Positions 19,833-29,010 of a stretch of 64,000 nt of DNA are shown here, piece after piece (the first letter of the stretch is position 1; each line of letters starts with the position of its first letter). Made by a program: the position numbers and the translations under genes. The DNA is taken from the NCBI RefSeq assembly GCF_036880985.1, contig NZ_JBAJNO010000001.1, positions 186,001-250,000 of the forward strand, read 5' to 3'. The DNA comes from Limibacter armeniacum. GTDB taxonomy: Bacteria > Bacteroidota > Bacteroidia > Cytophagales > Flammeovirgaceae. The notes under the pieces are model-generated. The model did no database searches, was not told the origin of the DNA, and worked only from the letters and a program-made list of their open reading frames with translations.

Positions 19833-20963
19833 TTAGCGAATCAGTACCTTGCTGCTGAACTCCTGAATTTCTCCTTTAACCAGAAGCTGATAATATCCGG
19901 CAGGCAACACCGCCACATCCAATTTCACGCTACCTTGAACAGCTAATTGCTTTTGCAACTGCTTCTCTCCACTAAGGTTGAAGAATACAAATGTGTATTT
20001 ACCAGGTATTAGACCTGATAAATTCAATGTATCAGCTGCAGGGTTCGGATAGAGTTTGATTCCTTCAGGTAACGAGGTTTCAATCCCTGTAACTTCATTG
20101 CTCTCAACGGGCTTATATACACGCACCCAATCCACATACATCACATTTTTGCTGTCATCTGCCAATTCCTCATCTGTCGCCACAGTCCCTTGGTTGGAAC
20201 GCCAATCGTGGTCTTCTATATCGATGATTATGTACAGCGGACGGTCAAAGAATTTGCCCGAAGGATCCGTCATGTTCTGATCGCTGAAAGTATTTTTCAC
20301 TTCCCCATCAATGTAGAAAGTCATCTCTGTAGCCGATTTCCAATACACACCGAAGGTATGGTAATCATTGCGCCAAGGTTCATTGTTGGGTAAATGATGA
20401 TGTGTCTGCTTGTTATGATTCGCAATAATCGAATTGTTGACGCTGTCCCGTTCAAAAATATGGTAGTTGGTTGACATGTTTGCCGCGAACCAAGTTTGGT
20501 CAGGGCGGTCACCACCATACACTTCCAAGGCATCGATCTCACGGGTATCGTCATCGCTCAGCATCCAGAAATTGGAAGAAAGCACTTGGTTACTCACCTT
20601 GATGCTCGCCTCCATATAGACAGGATACATCACTGTCTCCTTGGAAGTCACCACGCCGCAGTACACCTTGTCGGTTCCGCTTTTTCGGGATGCTTTGATT
20701 TGCAGGTTACCGCCGGTCACTTCACTGTGTCCGTTGTTCCACTCGGTAAGCCCTGGACCTAGCCATTTGTTGAAATAGACATCCTTCCAGTTTTGTTCAA
20801 ATTCAGCTCCTTTTCCCTCATAATTGAAATCATCAGAAAACTGCTCCTGCAATTCCCATTTCATTCCCTCACCGGCTGGTGCAGGGACTTTCATATCTTT
20901 CCAATCCTGTGCCCGCACTAGGGCGGGCAGCAGGAAAAGAAGCATAGACAAAAAAGATTTCAT
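19833..20963 (-). CDS. GH16 beta-agarase, T9SS-secreted
   Basis: A signal peptide (MKSFLSMLLFLLPALVRA) leads into a GH16 jelly-roll domain of about 270 residues. The catalytic motif is EIDALEVYG: nucleophile E142, D144 and acid/base E147. The residues around it (WLGPGLTEWNNGHS, SSNFWMLSDDDTREID, HTFGVYWKSATEMTFYIDG, DWVRVYKP) match characterised beta-agarases such as Zobellia AgaA/AgaB, which cut the beta-1,4 bonds of agarose to neoagaro-oligosaccharides. Porphyranase is a less likely alternative. The last ~75 residues form a T9SS sorting domain (LYPNPAADTL, ending SKVLIR). It sits downstream of GH117 with a 47-bp gap, so endo-cleavage and end trimming are genetically coupled. Confidence 0.88.
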   Translation of the reverse strand: MKSFLSMLLFLLPALVRAQDWKDMKVPAPAGEGMKWELQEQFSDDFNYEGKGAEFEQNWKDVYFNKWLGPGLTEWNNGHSEVTGGNLQIKASRKSGTDKVYCGVVTSKETVMYPVYMEASIKVSNQVLSSNFWMLSDDDTREIDALEVYGGDRPDQTWFAANMSTNYHIFERDSVNNSIIANHNKQTHHHLPNNEPWRNDYHTFGVYWKSATEMTFYIDGEVKNTFSDQNMTDPSGKFFDRPLYIIIDIEDHDWRSNQGTVATDEELADDSKNVMYVDWVRVYKPVESNEVTGIETSLPEGIKLYPNPAADTLNLSGLIPGKYTFVFFNLSGEKQLQKQLAVQGSVKLDVAVLPAGYYQLLVKGEIQEFSSKVLIR

Positions 20964-21010
20964 CTTTACATCTATTTAACCAACAAATTTATTTTTATAA
21001 GTCAGGCAGA

Positions 21011-22255
21011 TCAGTTCTTCTCGTCACTGCTCTTTTTGGAACCTGCTTCACCTCTTGCCGTATGCGTCGTCTTGCGCTTGCCTTGGAACCTGCGGATGTA
21101 CTGCCAGTCGTAATTATGATACTTGTGCGTCAGTCCCCATTCGAAAATGCCGAAAGGCTCTGTTGTATCCAGTGACCTGTTCAGACCTATTGCGTGTGGC
21201 GCACCTGGAATTACCGCCTTGATCTCGAAGTTGATACCATCAGGAGAGTACTGAATGGTGTTTTTCTCCGGACCATCCGTAGTGATCAAAGACATGATGC
21301 CGTCACCCTGTTTCCATACACAGATCTCGTGACCACTGTTGGAAATTGGGTTGTATTTTGACTTCACATATGGACCTTTCGGGTTGTCGGCAATCGCTAC
21401 ACCGTGTCTGATCTGTCTACCACCAAAAGTGATTTCCTCACCCATCTGCTCACCTTTGTAATACAGGTAGAATTTTCCTTTGTAAGGAATGATACAAGGA
21501 TCATGTACCTTGTGGCTATCAAAGTCGCCTTTCTTCTCTACCAGGAATCTGTTGTCCTCATCGCCTTTCCATACGCCATTGTCAGCAGGGCTTAGAATCG
21601 GTTCTTCGCTCTTTGTCCAAGGGCCGTTCGGTGAAGAAGACCAAGCCAGTCCCACCTGATTTTTCACTCTTACATTGTAAGGCGATTTCACTGTCTGGTA
21701 GCACAGGTAATACATACCGTCATGCTGCATGATTTCCACTGTGAATACCGAGCGGTCGTCATAGGCGCCTTTTTCACCACGCTTTACCGCTACGCCTTCC
21801 TCTTTCCAAGTCCAGCCGTCTTCAGAAGTCGCATACCAGATATCGCATCTGTCCCAAGGGAATACCTTGTCATTCTCGATGTCACCAGCAAAACCATCCG
21901 TTTTATCCACGCTTTTCGAATACCATACATAGTATTTGCCATCTATTTTGATCACGGCACTTGGGTCTCTTCTTACTACGCCTTCCTCATAGGCAAGATC
22001 GCCTTTCAGGTCATGCACCGTAAATTCGCCAAACCATTCGTTGGTCAGGTCATCCGACCAAGCCAAGGCACGCTTGGAAGCGGCACTCAGGTAGTCCCTG
22101 TTGGTGATACCCAAATGATCCAGTTTCTCTTCCGTGATCTGTAGGTCTTCGCTTTGTGTCGTCATCTGACCTTTCTGGTTCTGGCAACCTATGATGGTCA
22201 TCATACCAGCAGCCAACAATATTTTTCCGATTCTTTTACTGATATATTTCTGCAT
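21011..22255 (-). CDS. GH117 alpha-1,3-(3,6-anhydro-L-galactosidase), lipoprotein
   Basis: The 414-residue product has a lipobox (TIIGC-QN) and the helical SAASKRALAW segment of GH117, followed by a five-bladed propeller. Expected active-site residues are present at D97 (RRDPSAVIK), D252 (VHDPCII) and the H309-E310 pair (SGHEICVW), agreeing with the catalytic set described for GH117. The enzyme should remove the non-reducing-end 3,6-anhydro-L-galactose from neoagaro-oligosaccharides made by the GH16 agarase. Lipid anchoring places it at a membrane facing the periplasm or surface. A basic tail (RRFQGKRKTTHTARGEAGSK) follows the domain. The gene begins 35 bp after the transporter gene. Confidence 0.92.
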   Translation of the reverse strand: MQKYISKRIGKILLAAGMMTIIGCQNQKGQMTTQSEDLQITEEKLDHLGITNRDYLSAASKRALAWSDDLTNEWFGEFTVHDLKGDLAYEEGVVRRDPSAVIKIDGKYYVWYSKSVDKTDGFAGDIENDKVFPWDRCDIWYATSEDGWTWKEEGVAVKRGEKGAYDDRSVFTVEIMQHDGMYYLCYQTVKSPYNVRVKNQVGLAWSSSPNGPWTKSEEPILSPADNGVWKGDEDNRFLVEKKGDFDSHKVHDPCIIPYKGKFYLYYKGEQMGEEITFGGRQIRHGVAIADNPKGPYVKSKYNPISNSGHEICVWKQGDGIMSLITTDGPEKNTIQYSPDGINFEIKAVIPGAPHAIGLNRSLDTTEPFGIFEWGLTHKYHNYDWQYIRRFQGKRKTTHTARGEAGSKKSSDEKN

Positions 22256-22290
22256 TGTATGTTGTTATATTGATCAGTTTAAGTAATATT

Positions 22291-23292
22291 TTAAGAAAGC
22301 CCGTTGCCTACTGCTACTATCACAATCCCTACGATCATGCAGGCAAGTCCCAGATACAGGGAACCTTTTGCCTTGAAAGAAGCATTGACCCACTCTTTTG
22401 TGATCAGTCCGCTGACAATCGCCACCGCTACCGATACCGTGTTGAAAATGGCATAACCTACCGTTCCTCCATTGTTGCCCAACTTAAAGGCAGCATAAGC
22501 AAAAGCGGCAGAAGCAGCGAAATTGAAGATACCCATGATAGTTGCTAGCAGTGTGTTGCGTCCGAAGCTTGGTGTACGGAAACGCCCCCACAGTTTCTTG
22601 GCAGTCAGTTGCCACGAGAAGTATGCGGCAATGGCAATACCTCCAAAAATATAGATGATGTACATCACAGCGATAGCACTTACCCATTCAGGGTTACCTG
22701 CCTGCTGGCAAGCCTCGTGGATCACTGCACCTCCAACTGTATTGGCATAGCTGAAGCCTGTCGCCAGCAAACCGCCGATTACCGCAATCATTATTCCTGT
22801 TGACATAGATCCTTTCTTCTGCTCACCCTCCTCATCTTTCTGACGAAGGATGCCAGCTCTACCGTTAGTCACAACTCCGATCAGCACCACAGCAATACCT
22901 GCCAAGATCGTGATAAACACCTGCGTATCCGGCAGACCACCCACCATAAATGGAATCAGTGAACCGACCAGAATGATGGTGCCAATAAAAATGGAGAACC
23001 CAAGAGACAGTCCGATGTGGTTGATGGCTTTGCCCCACATCATCACGCCGATACCCCACAGGAAACTCGATACACCCATTCCGATCAGTACACTCATTGG
23101 AATAGCGGCCAATACCTCTGAAAAACCGTCAATCAGTCCGAAAGCGGCGATGTTGGGAATCAAAAAGGTATTGATGGCGAAAAACAATCCCCATGTATTT
23201 TCAAATTCAAAGTCCTTCGCATATTTCTCAGGAAGGGCATACAAGCCTAACATCAGACCCGCCATAATTGCCCAGATAATTCCTTCTATCAT
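22291..23292 (-). CDS. RhaT-like DMT-superfamily sugar transporter
   Basis: The 333-residue inner-membrane protein has about ten hydrophobic segments from the first residues (MIEGIIWAIMAGLMLGLYAL) to the last (LYLGLACMIVGIVIVAVGNG). It resembles the L-rhamnose/H+ symporter RhaT and related GRP-type carriers of the drug/metabolite transporter fold. The loop KDEEGEQKKGS lies mid-protein. Placed between the GH117 gene and the anhydro-galactose catabolic genes, it is a natural candidate to import 3,6-anhydro-L-galactose or D-galactose. The substrate is inferred from context only. Confidence 0.75.
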   Translation of the reverse strand: MIEGIIWAIMAGLMLGLYALPEKYAKDFEFENTWGLFFAINTFLIPNIAAFGLIDGFSEVLAAIPMSVLIGMGVSSFLWGIGVMMWGKAINHIGLSLGFSIFIGTIILVGSLIPFMVGGLPDTQVFITILAGIAVVLIGVVTNGRAGILRQKDEEGEQKKGSMSTGIMIAVIGGLLATGFSYANTVGGAVIHEACQQAGNPEWVSAIAVMYIIYIFGGIAIAAYFSWQLTAKKLWGRFRTPSFGRNTLLATIMGIFNFAASAAFAYAAFKLGNNGGTVGYAIFNTVSVAVAIVSGLITKEWVNASFKAKGSLYLGLACMIVGIVIVAVGNGLS

Positions 23293-23338
23293 GTTTTTAT
23301 CTGTTTTATTGGTTAAATAATTTGCCTATGGCAGTGTG

Positions 23339-24403
23339 TTAGTTTTGTGTTGTCTCAAACCCGAACCTGAAAACCGTACGGCTCTGGTAAGGATTGTCGG
23401 GACCGGTCATCACGTCCGGTGCTCCTTCAATGTTGGGTCCGTTCGGATAGCGATGTGTCTCACAGCAAAAGCCCTTGAACCTTCCGTATTGGTTACCGGA
23501 TTCTCTCTTGAGCTTATCGTCTGTAAAATAGCCTGTGTAGAAAAGCATGCCCGGCTCGGTCGTGTAGACTTGCAGGCTTCTTCCGGTTGCCTCATCCGAG
23601 AATTCAGCGACTGGTGCTGCTTCATTCCTGTTGTCAAACACAAAGTAGTGTTCGAAACCTGTCGGCAATTCACGAAACGCATCTCCCAATTGACGTGGCG
23701 TTCTCAAATCCGCAGGGTCATTCTGCACTGATTTTACTTCCCCTACCGGCACATTGGTATCATCCGGCATCAGGTAGCTGTCCGCTTTAATGCTTGCCAC
23801 TGTACTTTCCACAGTCCGCTCAAATCCTGACAGATTAAAGTAGGTATGATTGGTTAGCGACAGCGGCGTTTCCTGATCGGCAGTTGCTTCGTAGGAAATC
23901 ACCAGCTCATTTTCATCTGATAACCTGAAAGATACACTCACTTCCACATTTGCCGGAAAACCTTCTTCCAGATGGGGACTGAACAGCTTCATCACTACCG
24001 TATCTTCCTGCATCTCTGCCGCCCATATTCTTTTGTCAAATGCATTCAGACCACCGTGCAGATGGTTGGAACTATCATTGCAAGCCACCTCATAAGCTGT
24101 CCCATTGACCGAGAACTTGCCATCCTTGATTCTTGAGGCAAACCTGCCTACTGTACAACCGAAGTATGGCGCATTCGCCTTATATGCTTCTGACTGATAC
24201 CCTTCCAGGGTATCAAAGCCGCATACCACTTCCTGCTGCTGATGCGGTGACCCGTCAGGAATCCTGATGGAGGTAATGGTCGCGCCGTAGTTGATGACCT
24301 GAACCTTCATGCCATTTCGGTTGGTGAGCGTATAGGCATCTATGCGCTCACCATCCAGATAGCCGAAAGTGTGCTTCGTGATATTTTTTACTGTCTTAAG
24401 CAT
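23339..24403 (-). CDS. galM: Aldose 1-epimerase (galactose mutarotase)
   Basis: The 354-residue protein is a GalM-type mutarotase. It shows [13 protein letters not shown] near the N-terminus, the substrate-binding histidine motif [18 protein letters not shown] with the catalytic histidine, and a C-terminal [12 protein letters not shown] segment carrying the catalytic glutamate. It interconverts alpha- and beta-aldopyranoses, here probably the D-galactose released by the GH2 enzyme. No signal peptide is seen, so it acts in the cytoplasm. Its 5' end overlaps the cycloisomerase gene by 8 bp, indicating translational coupling. Confidence 0.88.
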   Translation of the reverse strand: MLKTVKNITKHTFGYLDGERIDAYTLTNRNGMKVQVINYGATITSIRIPDGSPHQQQEVVCGFDTLEGYQSEAYKANAPYFGCTVGRFASRIKDGKFSVNGTAYEVACNDSSNHLHGGLNAFDKRIWAAEMQEDTVVMKLFSPHLEEGFPANVEVSVSFRLSDENELVISYEATADQETPLSLTNHTYFNLSGFERTVESTVASIKADSYLMPDDTNVPVGEVKSVQNDPADLRTPRQLGDAFRELPTGFEHYFVFDNRNEAAPVAEFSDEATGRSLQVYTTEPGMLFYTGYFTDDKLKRESGNQYGRFKGFCCETHRYPNGPNIEGAPDVMTGPDNPYQSRTVFRFGFETTQN

Positions 24404-25520
24404 GGGCTGTTTCCGTTATGGGTTTTTGATTTACCTGATAAGGTGCCAGCTTTTCCCAGTCAAACGTGACGCCTGTACCCGGTACATCCGGTGCGACGGC
24501 ACGGTGATTTTCCACCACCAATGGTCGGATAGTATACTCATCGATCGGGAAGCTGTGTACTTCCAGCCATCCGCTGTTCGACTGTGCCGAAACAAGGCTG
24601 ACGTGCAGTTCCTGCATTCCGTGCGAACAAACCGGAATGTCATATTCACGTGACAGTTCCGCCGCTTTCAGCCAGCCCGTGATACCACCACAATTGGAAG
24701 CGTCAGGCTGAATAAAAGACAGTTCTGCCTGCTCGAAAGCATACTCAAACTCATAGATCGTGTGTAGGTTTTCACCCATTGCCAAAGGCATTCCCGTCTC
24801 CTTTGCGATTTGAGCATAACCTTTATAATTATCTGGAATTGTTGGTTCCTCAAACCAAGTGATGTCATATTGCTTGAAAGCTTCTGCCGCCTTGATCGCC
24901 TGTTCAACAGACATGGAGTAATTGGCATCCACCATAAACGGCACATCCGGACCGATCAGCTCACGGACAGCGGCAATGCGCTCGATATCCTCCTGCAGGT
25001 TTGGTCTGCCGATCTTGATCTTCACAGCATTGTATCCTGCCGCCAAGTAGCCCCTGATATTGGACAGCAACTTCTCCAACGGAAACTGCAGGTCTATGCC
25101 GCCGCAATATGCCTTACAGGTATTGCCTGCGCCACCTGCCATTTTCCAGAGCGGCAATCCCGCCTTCTTGCAACGGATATCCCAAAGGGCAATATCGACC
25201 GTAGACACCGCGAAAGATACGATTCCTCCTCTGCCTACGTAGTGCATATGCCACTCCAAAAAGTCGTAGATCTCCTCAATCTTGTCACCTTCCTTGCCAA
25301 TCAGGGCAGGAATGATATCGTGCTGTAACATAGCTAAAATGGCATGTCCGCCCTTTCCTCCTGTGTAAGTGTAACCTGTTCCCTCACTGCCATCTTCCAA
25401 TGTGATGGTAGTTGTAACCAACTCAAAGTGGGTATGATCGCCATGCTTAGCGTCATTGAGTACTTCAGGCAAAGGCACCTTGAACAGCTTTGCCTCTATA
25501 TTTTTGATCAGATTGCTCAT
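24396..25520 (-). CDS. Enolase-superfamily 3,6-anhydro-L-galactonate cycloisomerase (predicted)
   Basis: The protein belongs to the mandelate racemase/muconate lactonizing group. Catalytic features are visible: K167-x-K169 in VKIKIG, metal ligands D198 (MVDANY), E224 (FEEP) and E250 (GENLH), and H300 (CSHGMQELH). In L-anhydro-galactose catabolism a member of this group converts 3,6-anhydro-L-galactonate to 2-keto-3-deoxy-L-galactonate. The neighbouring aldehyde dehydrogenase, KduD-like gene and GH117 make this the best assignment; a plain sugar-acid dehydratase is the alternative. I chose the ATG at 25520 (MSNLIKN), since the region upstream is not protein-like. Between it and the preceding gene lies a 135-bp hairpin element. 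Confidence 0.82.
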   Translation of the reverse strand: MSNLIKNIEAKLFKVPLPEVLNDAKHGDHTHFELVTTTITLEDGSEGTGYTYTGGKGGHAILAMLQHDIIPALIGKEGDKIEEIYDFLEWHMHYVGRGGIVSFAVSTVDIALWDIRCKKAGLPLWKMAGGAGNTCKAYCGGIDLQFPLEKLLSNIRGYLAAGYNAVKIKIGRPNLQEDIERIAAVRELIGPDVPFMVDANYSMSVEQAIKAAEAFKQYDITWFEEPTIPDNYKGYAQIAKETGMPLAMGENLHTIYEFEYAFEQAELSFIQPDASNCGGITGWLKAAELSREYDIPVCSHGMQELHVSLVSAQSNSGWLEVHSFPIDEYTIRPLVVENHRAVAPDVPGTGVTFDWEKLAPYQVNQKPITETAHA

Positions 25521-25539
25521 AGTAGTAAGTGGGATGAAA

Positions 25540-25674
25540 CAGGGCAATAATTAGAATGGATTTGATTGAACTAATCAACAGGAGTTATCCCATTCTCCAA
25601 TTCGATGGATTTAAATCCATCGCTTCTATATTTTGTCCCTTCGGGACAGAATTTATAGTTTAATTATTGTCCTG
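25540..25674. repeat. 135-bp inverted-repeat hairpin element inside the anhydro-galactose operon
   Basis: The ends CAGGGCAATAATTA (25540-25553) and TAATTATTGTCCTG (25661-25674) are 14-bp inverted repeats with one mismatch. Inside are a perfect 20-bp palindrome, CGATGGATTTAAATCCATCG (25603-25622), and the hairpin GTCCCTTCGGGAC (25635-25647). Both internal hairpins recur in altered form in the element at 38.14-38.34 kb. It fills the space between the aldehyde dehydrogenase and cycloisomerase genes. Confidence 0.75.
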
Positions 25675-25690
25675 CCTTATTCCTGTCCTG

Positions 25691-27142
25691 TTAGTACTTT
25701 ACATAAAATGTTTTCTTCTCGAGGTACTGCTCAAAGCCGTACTTGCCATCTTCACCGCCGCTTCCGCTCAGCTTGTAGCCATTGTGGAATCCTTGGTGCT
25801 GCTCGCCGTGACCACGGTTGACGTAGATCTCGCCAAATTCCAGCTCATCGTTACATCTCAGAATTTTCTGCATGTCTTTGGTAAAGACCATAGCAGCCAG
25901 TCCGTATTCGCAGTCGTTGGCATAACCGATTACTTCTTCAAATTCCTTGAACTTGATCACCGGCAGAATCGGACCAAATGATTCCTCATGTACGATGGTC
26001 ATCTCCTGTGACACATTTGTCAATACAGTTGGCTCGAACCAGAAACCTTTCTCAAACATTTTACCTTCCGGCACCTTGCCACCGTGAGCGATCACGGCAC
26101 CTTCTTCAATACTTTTCGCTACCAGCTTTTTCATGTTGTTCAGCTCTGAAGCGTTGACTTTCGGTCCCATATCCGAGTCGATGTCCATTGGGTCACCTAC
26201 TTTCAGCCCTTTGACTTTCGTCATGAATTTCTCCATGAACACGTCATAGATAGCCTCATGCACATACATACGCTCGTTGCAGGTACATACCTGACCGCAG
26301 TTGTCGAAACGGGAATGGAAAGCGCCTTCTACAGCCTGATCGATGTCGGCATCTTCAAAGACAATACAGGGTGCCTTTCCGCCCAACTCCAGCTGAACGT
26401 GTGTCAGGTTGGTGGCAGCTGCCCTGAATATCTGCTGACCTGCCGGTGTACTGCCGGTCATGGTCACCATCTTCGTGATCGGGTTTTCTACCAATGCATT
26501 ACCCAATACTCTTCCTGAACCCGTCACGATATTCAGAAGCCCTTTCGGTAATCCTACTTTCTGCGCAATGTTGCCCAGCTCCAAGGTAGCCAATGGTGTT
26601 TCCTGCGTAGGTTTCACCACGATACTGTTACCTGCCACCAATGCCGGACCGATCTTTCTGCCAGCCAGCGCCAATGGGAAATTCCAAGCCGTGATGGCGA
26701 CCACTACCCCTTTTGGGATCTTATGAATCCAAATATGCTCATTCGGATTGTCCGAAGGCATGATGTCTCCTTCAATATGTCTTGCCCAATCACAAGCATA
26801 TTCGATAAAAGTGGCAGTCACTTCCACTTCAATCTCTGCCAGCGAAAGTAATTTTCCTTGCTCACGTACCAGCAGCTTGGACAGGTACGGCTTGTTTGCT
26901 CTAATTTCAGCTGCAAAAGCACGCATCAGTTCTGCACGCTTACGGGCAGGTACTTTTTTCCATTGTTGCTGTGCTTCTTGTGCAGCTTCCAATGCTTTTT
27001 GTGCATCAGCTTCCAGTCCCATTTGCGTATAGCCCACTACAGACTCATCAGACGGGCTGATCACAGCCGCTTGCTCTCCGGAAGTGGCGTTAGTCCACTC
27101 CCCATTTATAAACAGTTGATATTCTTTTGCTTCGATTGTCAT
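25691..27142 (-). CDS. NAD(P)-dependent aldehyde dehydrogenase, predicted 3,6-anhydro-L-galactose dehydrogenase
   Basis: The 483-residue protein has the full aldehyde dehydrogenase architecture. ITAWNFPLALAGRKIGPAL is the cofactor-domain opening, VKPTQETPL and TGSTPAGQQI shape the NAD(P) site, LELGGKAP carries the general base and DNCGQVCTC the catalytic cysteine. It most resembles the lactaldehyde/AldA group. Enzymes of this group oxidise 3,6-anhydro-L-galactose to its acid, the first catabolic step. The product would feed the adjacent cycloisomerase. The neighbourhood supports that role better than lactaldehyde oxidation. It lies in the minus-strand operon 31 bp after the KduD-like pseudogene. 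Confidence 0.85.
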   Translation of the reverse strand: MTIEAKEYQLFINGEWTNATSGEQAAVISPSDESVVGYTQMGLEADAQKALEAAQEAQQQWKKVPARKRAELMRAFAAEIRANKPYLSKLLVREQGKLLSLAEIEVEVTATFIEYACDWARHIEGDIMPSDNPNEHIWIHKIPKGVVVAITAWNFPLALAGRKIGPALVAGNSIVVKPTQETPLATLELGNIAQKVGLPKGLLNIVTGSGRVLGNALVENPITKMVTMTGSTPAGQQIFRAAATNLTHVQLELGGKAPCIVFEDADIDQAVEGAFHSRFDNCGQVCTCNERMYVHEAIYDVFMEKFMTKVKGLKVGDPMDIDSDMGPKVNASELNNMKKLVAKSIEEGAVIAHGGKVPEGKMFEKGFWFEPTVLTNVSQEMTIVHEESFGPILPVIKFKEFEEVIGYANDCEYGLAAMVFTKDMQKILRCNDELEFGEIYVNRGHGEQHQGFHNGYKLSGSGGEDGKYGFEQYLEKKTFYVKY

Positions 27143-27173
27143 GATTGTTATCGGATTTTCAGGTTACAAGAAA

Positions 27174-27946
27174 TTATCTGCCCATCCAGCCACCGTCTAC
27201 CAGCATGATGGAACCATGCATGTAATCGGCTGCCTTGGATGCCAGAAAAACAGTTGGTCCTGCAAAATCCTGCGGCTCACCCCAACGACCTGCCGGAATT
27301 CTGCTCAGGATAGAAGATGCTCTTTCAGGATCGTTACGCAATGCTTCTGTATTGTCTGTGCTGATATAGCCCGGTGCAATCGCATTAACATTCACACCTT
27401 TGGAAGCCCACTCATTGGCAAATGCCATTGTCAGCTGACCTACTGCACCTTTACTTGCCGCATAGCCCGGTACTGTAATACCTCCTGGAAAGTTAGCAGG
27501 GAAGCCGTGAAGATGACCTTGCCGCTTCTTCTTTCCATCATTTCTTTACCGATCTCCCTTGTCAGGATAAACTGTGCATTCTGGTTTACTTCCACCACTT
27601 TATCCCACATTTCATCCGGATGCTCAGCTGCCGGTGTTCTCAGGATGGTTCCCGCATTGTTTACCAGAATATCAATCACCGGAAACTCTGCCTTTACTGT
27701 TGAAATAAAACCGTAGAGTGCTTTTCTGTCCGAGAAGTCGCAAGCGTAACCCTTGAAGTTTCTACCCAATGCTGTCACCTCTTTTTCCACTTCACTGCCT
27801 GAAGTTTCCAAAGTAGCACTTACCCCGATAATGTCTGCGCCAGCACCTGCCAAGGCTACTGCCATTGCTTTACCGATTCCTCTCTTGCAACCTGTCACCA
27901 AAGCAACTTTGCCTTTCAGGCTAAACTGATTTAATATATCTTTCAT
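27174..27946 (-). pseudogene. kduD: KduD-like short-chain dehydrogenase, frameshifted
   Basis: Two frames together give one complete 2-dehydro-3-deoxygluconate 5-dehydrogenase-like protein. The first part starts at 27946 (MKDILNQFSLKGKVALVTGC) and runs through the Rossmann glycine motif GCKRGIG, NNAG and FTASLLTFQ. It then shifts at about 27481-27487 and ends early. The second part carries YAASK (catalytic Tyr and Lys), then [20 protein letters not shown] and the C-terminal VDGGWMGR. Restoring one G in CAGGAGG (CAGGGAGG) on the coding strand rejoins the frames as [18 protein letters not shown]. As written, the product lacks its active site. A real mutation and a sequencing error cannot be told apart here. 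The expected role is reducing 2,5-diketo-3-deoxygluconate to KDG. Confidence 0.88.
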
Positions 27947-27978
27947 GTCTATGCTTCTTTTTAAATTTGATGGTTGTT

Positions 27979-28998
27979 TTAGTTCTGACAATCAATCAGG
28001 TATTTCATACCTGCCGGATTATTGTCGATCGTTTCAAATACCGACTGAATATTGGAAAGCGTATCGACTTGCGTGATCAGCTGCTCGAATGGAACGGCAC
28101 CTGAAGCGGCAATACTGATGGCTTCCTCATAATCCTCTTCTTCGTAAAGTCTTGCGCCCAGCAGCTCGATCTCTGCCCAGAAAAACTTGAACAGGTCAAC
28201 CGGCTTTTTCTCTCCGCCATGAATAGCTACCATCACGATTCTGCCTCTTACATTGACTACCTCTGTCATGGTTGCTGCGCCCGGCGCCGAGCCGGATACC
28301 TCAAAGGCACAATCGATCATAGCATCGCCAGTCAGTTCAGCAATGCGCTCAAGCAGGTTTTCCTTAACGGGGTTAATCGTACTGAAACCCAACTCATTCA
28401 GCATCGCAAGCCTGTTCTCATTTACTTCAGAGATATAGACATGCGCGCCTTTCTCTCTCAATACATAAGCGATCAGCGTTCCGATTGGTCCACCGCCAAT
28501 CACCAGGCAATGCTCACCTGCTTTCACTCTTCCGATCTTCACGTCGTGGCAAGCCACTGCCAAAGGCTCGATAAAGGCACCGTGCATCAGCGAAAGGTTT
28601 TCAGGCAGCTTGTGCAAAGTATAGGCAGGTACTGTCCAGCTGTTCTGGAATGCACCGGCACTGTCAATACCGATAAACTTCAGGTTTTTACCCACGTGGT
28701 TGAAACCTTTATCATACGGATGAGGCGCTCCGAATTTCAACGGCCTTACGGCTACCTTGTCGCCCACTTTTACGTTGGTCACGCCCGGTCCTACTTCCGC
28801 CACTACTGCCGAAGCCTCGTGCCCAACTGTCTGCGGAGGTTTTACCCTTGTATCCATCACACCGTGGTAGATGTGCACATCCGTACCGCAGACGCCACAG
28901 TAGGCTACTTCCAATCTTACTTCTCCTTCTGCCGGCTTCACTACGTCACATGTGCCGATCTCAAATTTTTGATTTCCTGTATAAAATGCTGCTTTCAT
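27979..28998 (-). CDS. Zinc-dependent medium-chain dehydrogenase, predicted 2-keto-3-deoxy-L-galactonate 5-dehydrogenase
   Basis: This 339-residue MDR enzyme has the catalytic-zinc cysteine in YCGVCGTDVHIY, GHEASAVVAEVGPGV and the Rossmann VIGGGPIGTLIAYVLREKG. The structural-zinc cysteine cluster is missing: the segment reads GAPHPYDKGFNHVG. It resembles threonine/sorbitol-type dehydrogenases. In the described L-anhydro-galactose route, a dehydrogenase oxidises 2-keto-3-deoxy-L-galactonate at C5 and a KduD-type enzyme then reduces the diketo acid to KDG. The adjacent KduD-like gene fits this exactly. The paralogue at 60.3-61.3 kb probably does the corresponding step on L-galactonate. It is 12 bp after GH2 and 32 bp before the KduD start. 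Confidence 0.8.
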   Translation of the reverse strand: MKAAFYTGNQKFEIGTCDVVKPAEGEVRLEVAYCGVCGTDVHIYHGVMDTRVKPPQTVGHEASAVVAEVGPGVTNVKVGDKVAVRPLKFGAPHPYDKGFNHVGKNLKFIGIDSAGAFQNSWTVPAYTLHKLPENLSLMHGAFIEPLAVACHDVKIGRVKAGEHCLVIGGGPIGTLIAYVLREKGAHVYISEVNENRLAMLNELGFSTINPVKENLLERIAELTGDAMIDCAFEVSGSAPGAATMTEVVNVRGRIVMVAIHGGEKKPVDLFKFFWAEIELLGARLYEEEDYEEAISIAASGAVPFEQLITQVDTLSNIQSVFETIDNNPAGMKYLIDCQN

Positions 28999-29010
28999 TA
29001 TTGGAGCGAT

